From Propionibacteriaceae bacterium (GTDB lineage: Bacteria; Actinomycetota; Actinomycetes; Propionibacteriales; Propionibacteriaceae): a DNA stretch of 6,771 bases. Below, piece by piece: positions 6,265 through 6,771 of this stretch. The stretch covers positions 1-6,771 of the forward strand of contig DAIEHO010000264.1 in NCBI GenBank assembly GCA_027353565.1, written 5' to 3'. Numbering within the stretch: position 1 is the stretch's first letter; every line of letters begins with the position of its first letter. The position numbers were made by a program, and so were the translations under genes. The notes under the pieces were generated by a model. The model was not told where the DNA came from and ran no database searches. It saw only the letters and a program-made list of their open reading frames with translations.

Positions 6265-6771
6265 ATGTTGCCTCGCGCGCTGCTCAGGGACGCACTGAGA
6301 GAGATCCGAAGGAGCCCAGCCCGGTTCCTGTCGATCTTCGCGATCGTGGCGATCGGCGCAGCGCTGTTCTCGGGGATCAAGGCGACGGCACCCGACATGA
6401 AGTACACGGCCGACCAGTACTACGACGAGTACCAGATGATGGACATCCGGGTGCTGTCGACCCTCGGACTCGTACCGGACGACATCGCCGCGATCCGGTC
6501 GGTCCCCGGGGTCGAGTCTGTTCAGCCGGGCTACTTCGTCGACGTCACGACCACGGTGGCCTCGACGGAGTACGTCTTCCGCGTGCACTCGCTCCCAGAG
6601 GCGGCGTGGGCGGACGGGTCGTACCTCAACAAGCCCAAGCTGGTCTCGGGACGGATGCCCGAGAAGGCGGGGGAGTGCGTCATCGAGGCGAACCGCAACA
6701 TCTCGATCGGGCTGGGCATCGGCGACACGATGACGGTGGCGTCCGGCAAGGCGGAGGACCTCTCGAACGTC
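6265..6771 (+). CDS. FtsX/MacB-type ABC permease, 5' part (runs off the window)
   Basis: The ATG at 6265 is one base after the ATPase stop, with GGAG at 6254-6257 seven bases upstream. The frame is open for 169 codons to the window edge. It begins with a short basic cytoplasmic stretch (LLRDALREIRRSPARF, residues 6-21), followed by one transmembrane helix (about 21-39, FLSIFAIVAIGAALFSGIK). After that comes an extracytoplasmic domain with the MacB-like pattern PDDIAAIRSVPGVESVQPGY (71-90) and the later LVSGRMPEKAGECVIEANRN (126-145). These are hallmarks of MacB periplasmic-core/FtsX permeases. The early REIRRSPARFLSIF...GIKATAPDM...MDIRVLSTLGL pattern recalls the very large (about 1,000-aa) permeases common in Firmicutes, which is recollection, not a search. 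The substrate is unknown. Position implies that it serves the acyl-loading genes upstream or is co-regulated with them. Confidence 0.92.
   Translation, partial: MLPRALLRDALREIRRSPARFLSIFAIVAIGAALFSGIKATAPDMKYTADQYYDEYQMMDIRVLSTLGLVPDDIAAIRSVPGVESVQPGYFVDVTTTVASTEYVFRVHSLPEAAWADGSYLNKPKLVSGRMPEKAGECVIEANRNISIGLGIGDTMTVASGKAEDLSNV

Noticed and set aside
5469..6407. A 312-codon minus-strand open frame opposite the ABC ATPase.
   Set aside because: It spans the stop and start junctions of real plus-strand genes, and its translation (rich in His, Asp, Arg and Gln) shows no domain. It is an antisense shadow.

Overview
The window is GC-rich DNA of a high-GC actinobacterium. The evidence is GC-biased third codon positions, GTG and TTG start candidates, 4-nt start/stop overlaps and a leaderless promoter (TAGACT six bases before a GTG). 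The relative order suggests something like the Propionibacteriales (Nocardioides-type), but I cannot assign a genus.

Region 1 (1-1712, plus strand). The window opens with the last 18 codons of an unidentified gene, translationally coupled by an ATGA overlap to a 400-aa FAD/NAD(P)H ferredoxin reductase. After a 152-bp gap comes a 100-aa protein of unknown function that appears to be transcribed as a leaderless mRNA. A 10-bp-stem hairpin follows its stop.

Region 2 (1824-2753, minus strand). A membrane-anchored or secreted alpha/beta-hydrolase of the PHB depolymerase/feruloyl esterase type converges on region 1. Its annotatable start is TTG at 2732. A perfect AGGAGG and a basic leader sequence instead point to a start at 2753, where the codon is ACG.

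Region 3 (3027-6771 and beyond, plus strand). This is a tightly packed five-gene operon: an AMP-forming acyl ligase, a discrete acyl carrier protein, a 4'-phosphopantetheinyl transferase, a LolD/MacB-type ABC ATPase and the start of a large FtsX/MacB-type permease that runs off the window. The ligase is split by an apparent +1 frameshift at an A-run (3120-3123). The first 31 or so residues, with a good ribosome binding site, are in one frame, and the remaining ~535 residues are in another.

How region 3 may work (inference): the transferase converts the carrier protein to its holo form. The ligase activates a fatty or other carboxylic acid as acyl-AMP and loads it on the carrier. The acyl group is then transferred to an unknown acceptor, and the ABC/FtsX machine moves the product or remodels the envelope. 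No acyltransferase or acceptor gene is seen in the window. I know of no characterised pathway with exactly this gene set, and it is the most interesting item here.
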